Assembly (NCBI RefSeq): GCF_010728925.1
Contig: NZ_AP022608.1
Span: forward strand, 434,001-498,000
Length of the DNA: 64,000 nt
DNA from: Mycolicibacterium gadium
GTDB taxonomy: Bacteria; Actinomycetota; Actinomycetes; Mycobacteriales; Mycobacteriaceae
Direction: 5' to 3'
Below are positions 21,054 to 30,868 of the stretch, piece by piece. The first letter of the stretch is position 1; the number at the start of each line of letters is the position of its first letter. A program made the translations under genes and the position numbers. The notes below the pieces were generated by a model that made no database searches, was not told the DNA's origin, and saw only the letters and a program-made list of their open reading frames with translations.

Positions 21054-22208
21054 TTGAGGCTCGACCGCACGCAATGGTTCACTCGTGTTCTTAAGCGACC
21101 CGCAATCGGTGCGATAGCCGGCCTCATGGTGTTCGGCGGAATTCTCGCCTCGGGTGTGCAGGCCGATCCGGCCGATGACGCGCTGGCCAAGCTCAATGAA
21201 CTGTCGCGGCAGGCCGAGCAGACCACCGAGGCCATGCATTCCGCGCAACTGGATCTGAACGACAAGCTGGCGGCGCAAGAGGCCGCGGAGGCCAAGCACG
21301 CCGCCGACGCGGGTGCGCTGGATTCCGCCAGGTCTGCACTGGTGACGTTCCAGACCGGAGTCAACAAGATCGCAGCGTCGCAGTACATGGGTGGCCGCCC
21401 CGACGGCATGAACGCCTTGCTGACCGCCTCGTCGCCGCAGGGTCTCATCGACCAGATGTCGGTACAGCGGGTGATGGCCGCTGAAATGTCGTCACAGATG
21501 AAGAGCTTCCGGGAGGCCAGCGCACAGGCCGCCGCCGCCGAGGAAGCGTCGGCGAAGTCGGCCGCCGAGGCGAAGACCGCCGCCGAGCAGGCCGCCGCCG
21601 TCCGTGCTGATCTGCAGTCCAAGCAGAGCAAGCTGCAGGTCGAGATCGCGATCGTCAAGTCGCAGTACGAGGCGTTGACGCCGAACCAGCGCGAGGCCCT
21701 GGCCGCCATGCCGCCCGTGCCCCCGATCCCGCCGCCGCCCGCTGCGGCGCCCCCGGGCGACCCGGCGATACTCGCCGCCGCTCCTCCTGGCATCGCTCCG
21801 CCGCCCGCCGGCGCGGTTCCGGCCCCCGGCATTCCGCCCGGTGACATGGCGCCGCCGGTCGGTGGCCACGGCACCACCGTCATCCAGGCCGCGCTGAGCC
21901 GCATCGGATCGCCCTACTCGTGGGGCGGATCCGGCCCCAACGCGTTCGACTGCTCCGGGCTGGTGCAGTGGTCGTTCCAGCAGGCGGGCATCTCGCTGCC
22001 GCACTCCAGTCAGGCGCTGGCCAACGGCGGAACGCCGGTTTCCGTCGACCAGATGCAGCCGGGTGACGTCGTCAACTACTACTCCGACGCATCCCACACC
22101 GCGATCTACATCGGCAACGGAATGATGGTTCACGCCTCGACCTATGGCACGCCGGTGCGCGTCGCCCCGGTGGACAACGCGCCGATCTACAACGTCCGCC
22201 GCTACTGA
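21054..22208 (+). CDS. ripC: NlpC/P60 peptidoglycan endopeptidase (RipC type)
   Basis: Exported hydrolase expected to cut D-Glu-meso-DAP bonds in peptidoglycan stems. 384 residues from the TTG at 21054 (SD GAAGGA seven bases before), giving MRLDRTQW; a TTG 15 bases earlier lacks an SD. A signal segment (about 14-37) is followed by a long coiled coil (about 40-205), a Pro/Ala linker and the NlpC/P60 domain (about 275-384). Catalytic Cys is in AFDCSGLVQW and His in DASHTAIYIG. The coiled coil is where FtsX-type activators bind in homologues. Matches M. tuberculosis Rv2190c in layout. Confidence 0.92.
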   Translation: MRLDRTQWFTRVLKRPAIGAIAGLMVFGGILASGVQADPADDALAKLNELSRQAEQTTEAMHSAQLDLNDKLAAQEAAEAKHAADAGALDSARSALVTFQTGVNKIAASQYMGGRPDGMNALLTASSPQGLIDQMSVQRVMAAEMSSQMKSFREASAQAAAAEEASAKSAAEAKTAAEQAAAVRADLQSKQSKLQVEIAIVKSQYEALTPNQREALAAMPPVPPIPPPPAAAPPGDPAILAAAPPGIAPPPAGAVPAPGIPPGDMAPPVGGHGTTVIQAALSRIGSPYSWGGSGPNAFDCSGLVQWSFQQAGISLPHSSQALANGGTPVSVDQMQPGDVVNYYSDASHTAIYIGNGMMVHASTYGTPVRVAPVDNAPIYNVRRY

Positions 22209-22351
22209 CCGTCGAGGATCAGCGCCGGCGAGTAGCAGATCGCCTCTCGCACGCAAAGACGAGAACCACTCTCGCCGCGGTCCTGATCGCCGAACTGGTC
22301 TGCGGACTGCTTTTACTCGGCAACACCGGACCAACTCAGCCCGATCCGCCT

Positions 22352-23077
22352 ATGGCCGCTGCGGAGTCATTCGCCACGCCCTCCTCGGCGCCGACCCCGC
22401 AGACGCTGCGAGACGGCCGCACCGTGCGCTTGATCGGTCTCGGCGAGCGCACCGCGCCACTGCTGCGTCGCATCTCCGCGGAGCTGGACGACGCGGCGGA
22501 CGCCGTCACCGGATTCTGGGGACCTGACTGGCCGCGCGAGATCGTCCTGGTGGCGGCGGGCACCGAAGAACAGTTCGCCGCGGTCGGCGGCGGCGACTCC
22601 CACACCGCGGCCACCACCACCGGCGAACGGATCATGTTCGCACCCGGCGCTGCGCAGATGAGCGATGAATCGCTGCGAATCGTTTTGCGCCACGAACTGT
22701 TCCACTACGCGGCACGCGACGCGACCGCAGCCGATGCGCCGCAGTGGCTCACCGAGGGCGTGGCCGACTTCGTCGCCCGCCCGCCCACGCCGCTGCCCGA
22801 GGACGCCGACGCCGTGGCAGGGGCAGGACTGCCGACCGACGCGGAGCTCAGCGGACCCGACCGCTCGCTGGCCTACGACCGTGCCTGGTGGTTCAGCCGG
22901 TTCGTGGCTGACACCTACGGCACCGCAGCACTGAAGGACCTCTACGTGCGGGCCAGCGGACACGGCCACCCCGACGCCGCCGCTGCGGTGCAAGACGCCC
23001 TCGGAACGGACCTCACCGCAGTGCTAGCCGCATGGCGGCAGTGGCTGACCTGGGGGCACCGCCACCCCGGCAGGTAG
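22352..23077 (+). CDS. Putative HExxH zinc metallopeptidase (peptidase MA-like)
   Basis: 241 residues from the first ATG. Contains LRHELFHYAA (HExxH) and, 27 residues on, LTEGVADF, whose glutamate could be the third zinc ligand of a gluzincin. C-terminal helices (WFSRFVADTYG, VLAAWRQWL) fit the collagenase-like/peptidase-MA group. The frame is open for 48 more codons back to the ripC stop and encodes a hydrophobic stretch (AAVLIAELVCGLLLLG), so the real protein is probably membrane-anchored and starts earlier; no ATG, GTG or TTG exists there (see findings). In the position of M. tuberculosis Rv2189c. Substrate unknown. Confidence 0.75.
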   Translation: MAAAESFATPSSAPTPQTLRDGRTVRLIGLGERTAPLLRRISAELDDAADAVTGFWGPDWPREIVLVAAGTEEQFAAVGGGDSHTAATTTGERIMFAPGAAQMSDESLRIVLRHELFHYAARDATAADAPQWLTEGVADFVARPPTPLPEDADAVAGAGLPTDAELSGPDRSLAYDRAWWFSRFVADTYGTAALKDLYVRASGHGHPDAAAAVQDALGTDLTAVLAAWRQWLTWGHRHPGR

Positions 23078-23097
23078 GGGGAATAACGTGACGGGCT

Positions 23098-24225
23098 ATG
23101 AGCCGGGTCCTGCTGGTTACCAATGACTTTCCACCCAGACGTGGCGGCATTCAGTCGTACCTGCAGGAATTCGTGGGCCACCTGGTCGACGCGGGTGCCC
23201 ACACTTTGACGGTGTACGCACCGAAGTGGAAGGGCTCCGACGAGTTCGACCGGGCCGCCGACTACGAGGTGGTGCGGCATCCGACCACGCTGATGCTGCC
23301 CGAACCGTCGGTCGCGGGCCGGATGCGGCGACTCATCGAGCTCCACCACGCCGACACCGTGTGGTTCGGCGCGGCGGCACCGCTGGCGCTGATGGCGCCA
23401 ATGGCCCGTGACGCGGGCGCCGCCCGGGTGATCGCGAGTACCCATGGTCACGAGGTGGGATGGTCGATGCTCCCGCTGGCCCGAACGGCGTTGCGGCGCA
23501 TCGGATCCGGGACCGACGCGGTGACATACGTCAGCCGCTACACCAGGCGGCGGTTCGCATCGGCGTTCGGTCCGCATGCGGCGCTCGAGCATCTGCCGCC
23601 GGGTGTGGACACCGAGCGGTTCGTGCCGGACGAGATCGCACGCGCGCAGCTGCGGGCCCGCTACGGGCTGGGCGGTCGCCCCGTCGTGGTCTGCCTGTCG
23701 CGACTGGTGCCGCGCAAGGGCCAGGACATGTTGATCCGGGCGCTGCCCGCGATCCGGCAACGTGTGCACGGTGCCGCTTTGGTGATCGTCGGCGGTGGCC
23801 CCTACGGAAAATCCCTGCGGCGCCTCGCGCACGACTTCGGAGTGTCCGATCATGTGGTGTTCACCGGCGGCGTGCCTGGCGAGGAATTACCAGCCCATCA
23901 TGCGATGGCTGACGTGTTCGCGATGCCGTGCCGGACCAGGGGAGCCGGCCTGGACGTCGAAGGTCTGGGCATCGTCTATCTGGAGGCGTCGGCGTGCGGA
24001 GTGCCCGTCGTGGCCGGCAGGTCAGGCGGTGCGCCGGAGACCGTGCTCGACGGTGAGACGGGCACGGTGGTCGACGGCTGGGACGTCGGGGCGATCGCGG
24101 CGACCGTCGGCGATCTGCTCGCCGATCCCGACCGGGCCGCCCGGATGGGGGCGGCCGGTCGGCGCTGGGCCGTCGACAACTGGCAGTGGAAGGACCAGGC
24201 CGCCAGGTTGTCCGACCTGCTCTAG
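23098..24225 (+). CDS. pimB: GDP-mannose-dependent PI monomannoside alpha-(1-6)-mannosyltransferase
   Basis: GT4 glycosyltransferase that adds the second mannose in phosphatidylinositol mannoside synthesis, the base of LM and LAM, on the cytoplasmic membrane face. 375 residues. GT-B features: [14 protein letters not shown] (N-terminal glycine loop), [13 protein letters not shown], and the donor-site [19 protein letters not shown] (E-x7-E region), with RSGGAPETV. The ATG at 23098 follows a TAACGT hexamer by eight bases. This is the Rv2188c (PimB') ortholog by sequence memory. It overlaps the 3' end of fadD15 by four bases. Confidence 0.92.
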   Translation: MSRVLLVTNDFPPRRGGIQSYLQEFVGHLVDAGAHTLTVYAPKWKGSDEFDRAADYEVVRHPTTLMLPEPSVAGRMRRLIELHHADTVWFGAAAPLALMAPMARDAGAARVIASTHGHEVGWSMLPLARTALRRIGSGTDAVTYVSRYTRRRFASAFGPHAALEHLPPGVDTERFVPDEIARAQLRARYGLGGRPVVVCLSRLVPRKGQDMLIRALPAIRQRVHGAALVIVGGGPYGKSLRRLAHDFGVSDHVVFTGGVPGEELPAHHAMADVFAMPCRTRGAGLDVEGLGIVYLEASACGVPVVAGRSGGAPETVLDGETGTVVDGWDVGAIAATVGDLLADPDRAARMGAAGRRWAVDNWQWKDQAARLSDLL

Positions 24226-26030
24226 TCCTTCGCGTACAAACCGTCGATGTCGGTGGCGAACTTCTCGGCCACCACCTTGCGCTTGACCTTCAGCGTCGGT
24301 GTCAACTCGCCGGTGAGGACCGTGAAGTCGACGGGCAAGATGCGGAACTTGCGGATCGCCTCGGCCTTCGACACCGCCTGGTTGGCGTTCTTGACGGCGA
24401 GGTCGATCTCCGCGACGAGGTCGGGATCGTCGGTCAAGTCCTCCACCGAGGCCTTTGCGTCTTTGCCGTGATGCGCCTTCCAGACGTCAAACGCCTCAGG
24501 GTCGATGGCAATGAGCGCAGCGATGAACGGCTTCGCGTCGCCGACGGCCATCGCCTGACTGATCAGCGGGTGTGCGCGCAACTGGTCCTCGAGCACTGCC
24601 GGTGCGACGTTCTTACCGCCGGCTGTCACGATGATTTCCTTCTTGCGGCCCACGATGGACAGGAACCCATCGTCGTCGATGTGTCCGAGGTCCCCGGTGT
24701 GGAACCAGCCGTTGACGATCGCCTCGCGTGTGGCGGTCTCGTTTCGCCAATAGCCGTCGAACACCACGCCGCCCTTGACCAACAGCTCGCCGTCGTTGGC
24801 GACCGCCATACTGTTGCCAGGCAGAAGTTTTCCGACGGTGCCGATTTTCAGCTCGCCGATCCGGTTAGCGGTGATCGCGGCGCTGGTCTCGGTCAGCCCG
24901 TAGCCTTCGTAGATCGTCAGCCCGATGCCGCGGTAGAAGTGGCCAAGACGCGCACCCAGCGGGGCACCGCCGGAGATGGACGCCCGGCAGTCGCCGCCGG
25001 TCGCGGCGCGCAGCTTGCCGTACACGAGCCGATCGAACAACGCGTGCTTGGCCCGCAGCAGCAGGCCCGGCCCGCCGGTGTCCTGGGCTTGACTCCACTC
25101 GATCGCGGTCTGCACCGCCCTCGCGAAGATCGCACCCTTCCCCGAGTCCGAAGCGTTCAATTCCGCAGTGTTGTAGACCTTTTCGAAGACGCGGGGGACA
25201 GACACGATGACCGTCGGCTTGAACAGCCCGAACATCGGTACCAGATTCTTGATGTCGCTCGTGTAGCCGATGGTGACCCCGTTCGCGAATGCCGTCATGG
25301 ACAGCGCGCGCGCCAGGACGTGCGCCAACGGAAGGAACACCAGCAGCCGCTCACCTTTGCGCAGCAGGCTGGGGAAGGAGGCCGACGCACCGCGCGTCTC
25401 GTACAGCAGGTTGGAATGGGTCAGTTGGCAGCCCTTGGGGCGGCCTGTGGTGCCCGAGGTGTAGATCAGGGTGGCCGGATTGGTGGAGCGGATGCCCGCC
25501 AACCGCTCGTCGAGCTGCTTGCGATCCACCGATGCGCCGGCGTCGGCCAGTGCGTCCACGGCCGACGGCGCCGTCGACTCGATCACGAGCACCTTGCGCA
25601 GCGCGGGCAACTCGTCGAGCAGCGCTTTGACCATCAACGCATGCGCCTCGATCTCGACGAAGGCCAGCACCGCGCCGGAATCCTCCAATACCCAGCGCAC
25701 CTGGTCGGGGGATGAGGTCTCGTAAATCGGGACGGTCACCGCGCCGATTGCCAGGATCGCGTAGTCCAGGATCACCCACTCGTACCGGGTGGCCGACAGG
25801 ATGGCGACGCGATCACCGGGCGCCACGCCCTCGGCGATCAGGCCCAGTGCCGCCGAACGGATCTGATCGGCGGCCTCCCTGCACGTGACATCGGTCCATA
25901 CGCCGTCGACGAGGCGCTGGAAGATCACGTGGTCGGGATCGTCACGCTCGTGGCTGAAGACGGAGCTGACGACGTTGTCGTGCTCACCCACGGTGAATGA
26001 AGCGGGGACACTGAACTCGCGCACGATCAT
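24222..26030 (-). CDS. fadD15: Long-chain fatty-acid--CoA ligase (FadD15 type)
   Basis: Activates fatty acids to acyl-CoA through an acyl-adenylate. 602 residues, matching the 600-residue mycobacterial FadD15. Adenylation core motifs are [13 protein letters not shown] (phosphate loop), [14 protein letters not shown], and [21 protein letters not shown], with the C-terminal lysine in [10 protein letters not shown]. The ATG at 26030 has the SD GAGAGG; the frame is open further upstream only because it lies antisense to the next gene. A perfect 15-base palindrome sits in its leader. Confidence 0.93.
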   Translation of the reverse strand: MIVREFSVPASFTVGEHDNVVSSVFSHERDDPDHVIFQRLVDGVWTDVTCREAADQIRSAALGLIAEGVAPGDRVAILSATRYEWVILDYAILAIGAVTVPIYETSSPDQVRWVLEDSGAVLAFVEIEAHALMVKALLDELPALRKVLVIESTAPSAVDALADAGASVDRKQLDERLAGIRSTNPATLIYTSGTTGRPKGCQLTHSNLLYETRGASASFPSLLRKGERLLVFLPLAHVLARALSMTAFANGVTIGYTSDIKNLVPMFGLFKPTVIVSVPRVFEKVYNTAELNASDSGKGAIFARAVQTAIEWSQAQDTGGPGLLLRAKHALFDRLVYGKLRAATGGDCRASISGGAPLGARLGHFYRGIGLTIYEGYGLTETSAAITANRIGELKIGTVGKLLPGNSMAVANDGELLVKGGVVFDGYWRNETATREAIVNGWFHTGDLGHIDDDGFLSIVGRKKEIIVTAGGKNVAPAVLEDQLRAHPLISQAMAVGDAKPFIAALIAIDPEAFDVWKAHHGKDAKASVEDLTDDPDLVAEIDLAVKNANQAVSKAEAIRKFRILPVDFTVLTGELTPTLKVKRKVVAEKFATDIDGLYAKD

Positions 26031-26042
26031 GGCCTCTCGACT

Positions 26043-26057
26043 AGCGGCTTTGCCGCT
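26043..26057 (-). other. Short perfect hairpin in the fadD15 leader
   Basis: AGCGGC-TTT-GCCGCT: a six-base-pair stem with a three-base loop, just upstream of the fadD15 Shine-Dalgarno. It could be an operator half-site pair or an mRNA structure; nothing in the sequence decides between these. Confidence 0.35.
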
Positions 26058-26104
26058 CAACAGCGTAGTCGGCCTCCGTCGACACCGACCGGCGCACGCA
26101 TGTA

Positions 26105-26110
26105 TAGCTT
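26105..26110 (+). promoter_or_regulatory. Putative -10 element upstream of the SRPBCC gene
   Basis: TAGCTT (TANNNT) lies seven bases before the ATG at 26118, and no SD is seen. A leaderless start is inferred. Confidence 0.35.
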
Positions 26111-26117
26111 GTAGGCC

Positions 26118-26507
26118 ATGCACAGCATCCAGATCGCCGACGAGACGTTTGTCTCCGCGGACCCCGTCGAGGTGGGAATGGCGGTCGGCGACCCCGCCAA
26201 CTGGCGCCGCTGGTGGCCTGACCTGCGGCTGACCGTGGTCGAGGACCGCGGTGAGGTCGGTCACCGGTGGACGGTCGCCGGCGCGCTCACCGGCACGATG
26301 GAAGTCTGGCTGCAACCCGCCCTGGACGGGGTGATCCTGCATTATTTCCTGCACGCAGAACCGTCGGGCGTGGCGGCCTGGCAGCTACAGAAGATGAACC
26401 TCGCCAAAATGAACCATCAGCGGCGGGTAGCGGGCAAAGGCATGGCGTTCGAGGTGAAGCGCCGCCTGGAGGCGACGCGCCCGGTCGGGGTATCCCGGCT
26501 GGCGTGA
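26118..26507 (+). CDS. SRPBCC (START-like) family protein
   Basis: A 129-residue protein with a polyketide-cyclase/START-like fold pattern: an initial strand ([17 protein letters not shown]), the helix-helix signature [12 protein letters not shown], then antiparallel strands ([36 protein letters not shown]) and a long C-terminal helix ([20 protein letters not shown]). It begins a plus-strand run with a second SRPBCC gene and the ArsA-like ATPase. Corresponds to M. tuberculosis Rv2186c. The fold binds hydrophobic ligands in other families; the ligand here is unknown. Confidence 0.8.
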   Translation: MHSIQIADETFVSADPVEVGMAVGDPANWRRWWPDLRLTVVEDRGEVGHRWTVAGALTGTMEVWLQPALDGVILHYFLHAEPSGVAAWQLQKMNLAKMNHQRRVAGKGMAFEVKRRLEATRPVGVSRLA

Positions 26508-26575
26508 GACTTGGGTTCAACACCTCCGAGCGGGGTACATTCTGGGCCATCGGCAGATAGACGGAGAAGAAGGCA

Positions 26576-27016
26576 GTGGCGGACAAGACGGCGCAGACCA
26601 TCTACATTGATGCCGACCCGTCAAGGGTGATGGGTGTCATCGCCGACATCGCGTCCTATCCGGAGTGGGTCAACGAGTACAAGGACTGTGAGGTCCTCGA
26701 GGCAGGCCCGGAGGGGTATCCGAAGACGGCGCGACTGGTTTTGGACGCGGCCGTGCTCAAGGACACGATGGTGCTGGCATACGACTGGAAGCAGGTCGAG
26801 CGCGGCTCGGTGGAGTGGACCTTGGTGTCCAGCTCGCTGCTGAAGTCGTTGAACGGTGCATATCGGTTGTCGCCCAAGGGGTCTGGAACCGACGTTACCT
26901 ATGAGCTGTCGGTGGACCTGATCATCCCCATGATCGGGCTGTTGAAGCGAAAGGCTGAACGGCGGCTCACCGACACCGCGTTGAAGGACCTCAAGAAACG
27001 AGCCGAGGCTGAGTGA
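26576..27016 (+). CDS. SRPBCC family protein (TB16.3 type)
   Basis: A 146-residue protein from a GTG with SD GAGAAGAAGG. Typical START-like elements: KTAQTIYIDADPSRVMGVI, IASYPEWVNEYKD, and the C-terminal helix LLKRKAERRLTDTALKDLKK. The sequence closely matches my memory of TB16.3 (Rv2185c). It sits 22 bases before the ArsA-like ATPase on the same strand. Possibly a lipid or cofactor carrier or cyclase; no catalytic residue can be assigned. Confidence 0.85.
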   Translation: MADKTAQTIYIDADPSRVMGVIADIASYPEWVNEYKDCEVLEAGPEGYPKTARLVLDAAVLKDTMVLAYDWKQVERGSVEWTLVSSSLLKSLNGAYRLSPKGSGTDVTYELSVDLIIPMIGLLKRKAERRLTDTALKDLKKRAEAE

Positions 27017-27038
27017 CCTCCCGCCACCCCGTCACGGT

Positions 27039-28298
27039 GTGAATCCGGGCCCGCCGGTGGCTCGGATCAGTCTCTTCGTCGGCAAGGGCGGTGTCGGGAA
27101 GTCGACTCTGGCAACCGCCACCGCCGTGCGCGACGCCCGCGCGGGCATGCGGGTGCTGCTCGTGTCGACGGATCAAGCGCACTCGATCGGAGATGTGCTG
27201 GGCGCGCCGATCACTCCGACCGGGCGACGAGAACCCACCAGGGTCTTCGCCGACCTCGACAACGGCACCGACGCGGGCGGTCTCCTCGACGCGCTGGCAC
27301 TCGACACGCTGGCACTGCTGGAAACCCACTGGCGCGAGATCGCCGGCATGCTGGCCGGTAGATTTCCCGAGTCGGATCTGGGAAACGTTGCCCCCGAAGA
27401 ACTTTCAGCGCTGCCAGGTATCCAGGAAGTGCTCGGTTTGCACGAGGTCGGCGAGCTGGCGGCCGCTGGTCGGTGGGATCACGTCGTGGTGGACTGCGCG
27501 TCGACCGCCGATGCACTGCGCATGCTCACGCTGCCCGCGACGTTCGCGCTCTATCTGGAGCGCGCCTGGCCGCGGCACCGCCGGCTGTCCGGCACCGACG
27601 ACGCGCGTACGGCTGCGGTGGTGGGACTCGTCGAACGCATCGGCGCTGGCACCGAGCGGTTGAGCGCGCTGCTCACCGACGGGTCGGTACTGAGCGCCCA
27701 TCTGGTGATGACCGCGGAACGGGTGGTCGCCGCCGAGGCGGCGCGCACGCTGGGCTCGCTGGCGTTGATGGGCGTCCGGATCGACGAGTTGATCGTCAAC
27801 CAGATTCTGGTGCAAGACGATTCATACGAGTACCGCAACCTGCCCGATCATCCCGCGTTTGACTGGTACTCCGAACGGATCTCCGAGCAGCAGTCGGTGC
27901 TCGATGAACTGGACGGCATGATCGGCGACGTACAGCTCGTCCTCGTTCCGCATCTGGCCGGCGAGCCGATCGGCCCGAAAGCACTGGGCGAGCTGCTGGA
28001 CGCCGCACGCAGGCGTGACGGTTCACCGCCCCCTGGTCCGCTGCGGCCGATCGTGGACAGGGAATCCGGCGCCGGTCTCGAGGCCGTCTACCGAATGCGG
28101 CTAGAGTTGCCGCAGGTCGACTCAGCTGCCCTCGCGCTCGGGCGGGTCGACGATGACTTGATCATCGGTGTCGGTGGGATGCGACGCCGTGTTCGACTCG
28201 CTTCGGTACTACGTCGTTGCATCGTCATCGACGCGCAGCTGCGAGGCAGTGAACTGACAGTGCGGTTCCGACCGAATCCGGAGGTGTGGCCTCAGTGA
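27039..28298 (+). CDS. ArsA/GET3-like P-loop ATPase
   Basis: 419 residues. A deviant Walker A of the ArsA/MinD class, VGKGGVGKSTLATATA (residues 14-29, with the signature lysine in GKGG), then LLVSTDQAHSIGDVLG (switch I) and HVVVDCASTADALRML (Walker B/switch II). The C-terminal third (about 350-419) is a small beta domain like that of bacterial ArsA homologues. No ars genes are nearby, so arsenite transport is unlikely. A GTG at 27039 is used; GTG 27057 is possible. The stop overlaps the next GTG. M. tuberculosis Rv2184c is the counterpart. Role unknown; membrane-protein or cofactor targeting is only a guess. Confidence 0.85.
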   Translation: MNPGPPVARISLFVGKGGVGKSTLATATAVRDARAGMRVLLVSTDQAHSIGDVLGAPITPTGRREPTRVFADLDNGTDAGGLLDALALDTLALLETHWREIAGMLAGRFPESDLGNVAPEELSALPGIQEVLGLHEVGELAAAGRWDHVVVDCASTADALRMLTLPATFALYLERAWPRHRRLSGTDDARTAAVVGLVERIGAGTERLSALLTDGSVLSAHLVMTAERVVAAEAARTLGSLALMGVRIDELIVNQILVQDDSYEYRNLPDHPAFDWYSERISEQQSVLDELDGMIGDVQLVLVPHLAGEPIGPKALGELLDAARRRDGSPPPGPLRPIVDRESGAGLEAVYRMRLELPQVDSAALALGRVDDDLIIGVGGMRRRVRLASVLRRCIVIDAQLRGSELTVRFRPNPEVWPQ

Positions 28299-28696
28299 AC
28301 GGCGAACACTCCGACATCGGTCCGGAGCTGCGGCAGCTGGCGCAGACCATCCTGGATCGACTTGACCCCGCGCTGCGAATGGCCGCGGCGCGCGCCGCCG
28401 CCCCCGACGCCACCCCCGGCAAGTGCCAGCAGGTGTGGTGCCCGGTGTGCGCACTGGCCGCGCTGGCGTCGGGCGAACAGCATCCATTGCTGACGGTCAT
28501 CGCTGATCACAGCGTCGCGCTGCTCACCGTGGTGAGGGCGCTCATCGAAGACTCTGCGCAATCCGGCCAGTCGGGTGGCGCGCCGCCTCCGTCTCCGGAC
28601 GGCCCGCCGTCGCCGCCGGATCCGCCCGACGGTGACGGGCCCGCACCACCGGGACCCGGGCGCTATCAGCACATTCCGGTAACGGTCGAGGAGTAG
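28295..28696 (+). CDS. Small Cys-containing protein coupled to the ArsA-like ATPase
   Basis: 133 residues. An N-terminal helical part (ELRQLAQTILDRLDPALRM) leads into KCQQVWCPVCALAAL, a C-x4-C-x2-C cluster, then an acidic Pro/Gly/Asp-rich tail. The GTG at 28295 forms a GTGA overlap with the ATPase stop and has SD GGAGG ten bases earlier; a GTG nine bases upstream is too close to that SD. Counterpart of Rv2183c. The strict overlap suggests it works with the ATPase, perhaps as a metal- or client-binding adaptor (inference). Confidence 0.75.
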   Translation: MNGEHSDIGPELRQLAQTILDRLDPALRMAAARAAAPDATPGKCQQVWCPVCALAALASGEQHPLLTVIADHSVALLTVVRALIEDSAQSGQSGGAPPPSPDGPPSPPDPPDGDGPAPPGPGRYQHIPVTVEE

Positions 28697-28802
28697 CTGA
28701 GTTCATTCTCGCGTCGCCGAGGCTGCCCTGTGGTCGCGTGCCCGGTGCGTGGGTACAGTTGTCGCAGAACACCGAGGTGTGTTCGATCATCAGGAGGGGC
28801 CC

Positions 28803-29528
28803 ATGTGGTATTGGCTGTTCAAGTACATCTTCATGGGCCCTTTGCTGTCGCTGCTCGGCCGGCCGAAAGTCGAAGGGCTGGACTATGTTCCGCGCTCAGG
28901 GCCCGCGATCCTCGCCAGTAACCACCTAGCGGTTGCCGATAGCTTCTTCAAGCCTCTTGTGGTCCGCCGCAGGATCACCTTCCTGGCCAAGGCCGAGTAC
29001 TTCACCGGAACGGGGCTCAAAGGGTGGTTCCAGCGGTGGTTCTACACCGCCGCGGGCCAGGTGCCGATCGACCGTTCCGACGCCGACAGTGCCCAGGCCG
29101 CATTGAGCACAGCCGCCCGCGTCCTCAGTGAGGGCAAGCTGCTCGGGATGTATCCCGAGGGCACCCGCTCGCCCGACGGACGGCTGTACAAGGGCAAGAC
29201 GGGTCTGGCGCGACTGGCGCTGGAGACGGGCGTTCCGGTGATTCCGGTCGCGATGATAGGAACCGATGTCGTCAATCCACCCGGAAAAAAGGGGTGGCGC
29301 TTCGGCCGGGTGACGGTGAAGTTCGGCAAGCCGATGGATTTCAGCCGGTTCGAGGGTCTGGCGGGTAACAGGTTCATCGAACGCGCGGTGATCGACGAGG
29401 TGATGTACGAGCTCATGCGGCTGTCCGGGCAGGAATATGTCGACCTGTACGCCGCCGATGTCAAGGAAGGCAAGGCGGATGCCACGGCGAAGCCGTCGGC
29501 CCGTATGCCCGAAGTTGCCGCCGGTTAG
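28803..29528 (+). CDS. 1-acyl-sn-glycerol-3-phosphate acyltransferase (PlsC family)
   Basis: 241 residues. Acylates lysophosphatidic acid or a related lipid at the membrane. Motif I is [10 protein letters not shown] (H-x4-D), motif III is [19 protein letters not shown], and [11 protein letters not shown] corresponds to motif IV. An N-terminal hydrophobic stretch ([17 protein letters not shown]) anchors it. ATG 28803 has SD AGGAGGGG; an in-frame start 54 bases upstream lacks one. The stop overlaps that of the converging mannosyltransferase by two bases. Corresponds to Rv2182c; acceptor specificity cannot be told. Confidence 0.9.
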   Translation: MWYWLFKYIFMGPLLSLLGRPKVEGLDYVPRSGPAILASNHLAVADSFFKPLVVRRRITFLAKAEYFTGTGLKGWFQRWFYTAAGQVPIDRSDADSAQAALSTAARVLSEGKLLGMYPEGTRSPDGRLYKGKTGLARLALETGVPVIPVAMIGTDVVNPPGKKGWRFGRVTVKFGKPMDFSRFEGLAGNRFIERAVIDEVMYELMRLSGQEYVDLYAADVKEGKADATAKPSARMPEVAAG

Positions 29529-30817
29529 TTGACCGCGGGGACACGCGCCTCGTCGAGGGCGGTATCGGAGCCCTGGGTCTGGCGCCACGACATCGTGCCC
29601 GACACGACAATCACCGCGATCGCCCACCACACATAGGAACCGCCGGCCAGCTGCCGCCATAGCGAAGCCGCGGTTTCCTGGTGTTCGGGCATCAGCGGGA
29701 TCGGGCTCCAGATCATCAGCGCGACGCCCGCAGCGGCGACAACCCCCAGGGCCACGTGCCGCTGGCGGTAGGCCACGATGCCGGTGACCAGCACGGCGGG
29801 CAGCACCCACACCCAATGATGCGACCAGGAGACCGGCGACACCACCAGCCCGAACATCGCCACGCAGATCAGGGCGAGCACCGATTGCTCGGCCTTCAAG
29901 ACGCGTCGCACGGCCCACACCGTCAGCGCCAGCACCGCCAGACAGGTGACGGTCCACAACACGAATCGCATGCCTTCGCCGAGGCCCAACCGGGCCAGGG
30001 CACCCGCGATGTTCTGGTTGGTGTTCAGCGTCGCAGTGCCGATGCGGTCGGTGTTGCGCACAGTTTCGGTCCAGTACACGAACGAGTCCCGCCAGGCGAA
30101 CGCCACCCCGGCCAGCGTGGCGGCCGCGGCAGACGCCGCGGTGACGAGCAGCGCGCGGGTGTCCCGACGGAGGACGAAGTACAGCAGGAACACCGCAGGG
30201 GTGAGTTTGAGGGCGATCGCCAGCCCCAGCAGCATGCCGCGCGGCCACGGTGTCTTGCGCGGGACGCAATCGGCGATCACCAGCGTCATCAACACCACGT
30301 TGATCTGGCCGAAGTCGAAGTTCGACCGGATCGGTTCGAAGTAGATGACCGCGGGGGCCACTATCGCCGCGGCCAGCCAGGTCCGGCGCAGCCATGCCGG
30401 CTCCGAGGTGACAGCGCTCTTGCCGTCCGCCGGATCCGGCCATACGTCCAGTCGAGTCAGCAGGATGGTCGTCGCGACGATCAGCAGAACCAGCGTGGCC
30501 AGCGTGATGGCGATGCTCGCACCGTCCAGCGACAGGAGCGCAAACGGCGCGAACAGGACAGCTGCCAGCGGAGGGTAGGTGAAAGGCAGGTCGAGCCCGC
30601 CGCGAGTGTGGAACATGACACCGTCGGCGTACAGCGGCCGGCCGTCGAGCCAGGCCTGCCCGCCCATCCGGTAGACGTCGATGTCGATGCGGTACGGGGT
30701 GTGCCCCAGCAGCCGCCAGCCAGCCCAGACCAATGCCGCCACGGTGAGCAGCTGGACCAGCCGCCAGGCGAGCATTCGTCCCCAATCAAGCCTGCCGGGA
30801 GACCGCCGCGTACTCAT
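29525..30817 (-). CDS. Alpha-(1-2)-mannosyltransferase, GT87 (GT-C) family
   Basis: 430 residues, about ten membrane helices. GT-C enzymes use polyprenyl-phosphate mannose on the periplasmic side; the acidic catalytic motif lies in the first loop ([15 protein letters not shown]). Further landmarks are [15 protein letters not shown] and [13 protein letters not shown]. It matches M. tuberculosis Rv2181, which adds alpha-1,2 branches to the LM/LAM mannan. TAGTCT lies nine bases before the ATG on the minus strand. Divergent from the following membrane-protein gene. The family is clear; the exact linkage is inferred from orthology. Confidence 0.88.
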   Translation of the reverse strand: MSTRRSPGRLDWGRMLAWRLVQLLTVAALVWAGWRLLGHTPYRIDIDVYRMGGQAWLDGRPLYADGVMFHTRGGLDLPFTYPPLAAVLFAPFALLSLDGASIAITLATLVLLIVATTILLTRLDVWPDPADGKSAVTSEPAWLRRTWLAAAIVAPAVIYFEPIRSNFDFGQINVVLMTLVIADCVPRKTPWPRGMLLGLAIALKLTPAVFLLYFVLRRDTRALLVTAASAAAATLAGVAFAWRDSFVYWTETVRNTDRIGTATLNTNQNIAGALARLGLGEGMRFVLWTVTCLAVLALTVWAVRRVLKAEQSVLALICVAMFGLVVSPVSWSHHWVWVLPAVLVTGIVAYRQRHVALGVVAAAGVALMIWSPIPLMPEHQETAASLWRQLAGGSYVWWAIAVIVVSGTMSWRQTQGSDTALDEARVPAVN

Positions 30818-30868
30818 TTCGCGACCAGACTATCGGTGGCCACCGGCGCGTCGGAGGGTATCCCGGGC

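Noticed and set aside
24186..25715. A 509-codon plus-strand open frame opposite fadD15
   Set aside because: Antisense composition artefact; fadD15 has all adenylation motifs.
29681..30868. Very long plus-strand frame running into the membrane-protein gene
   Set aside because: The part before 30869 is antisense to the GT87 mannosyltransferase and encodes no recognisable protein; only the 3' part is real.
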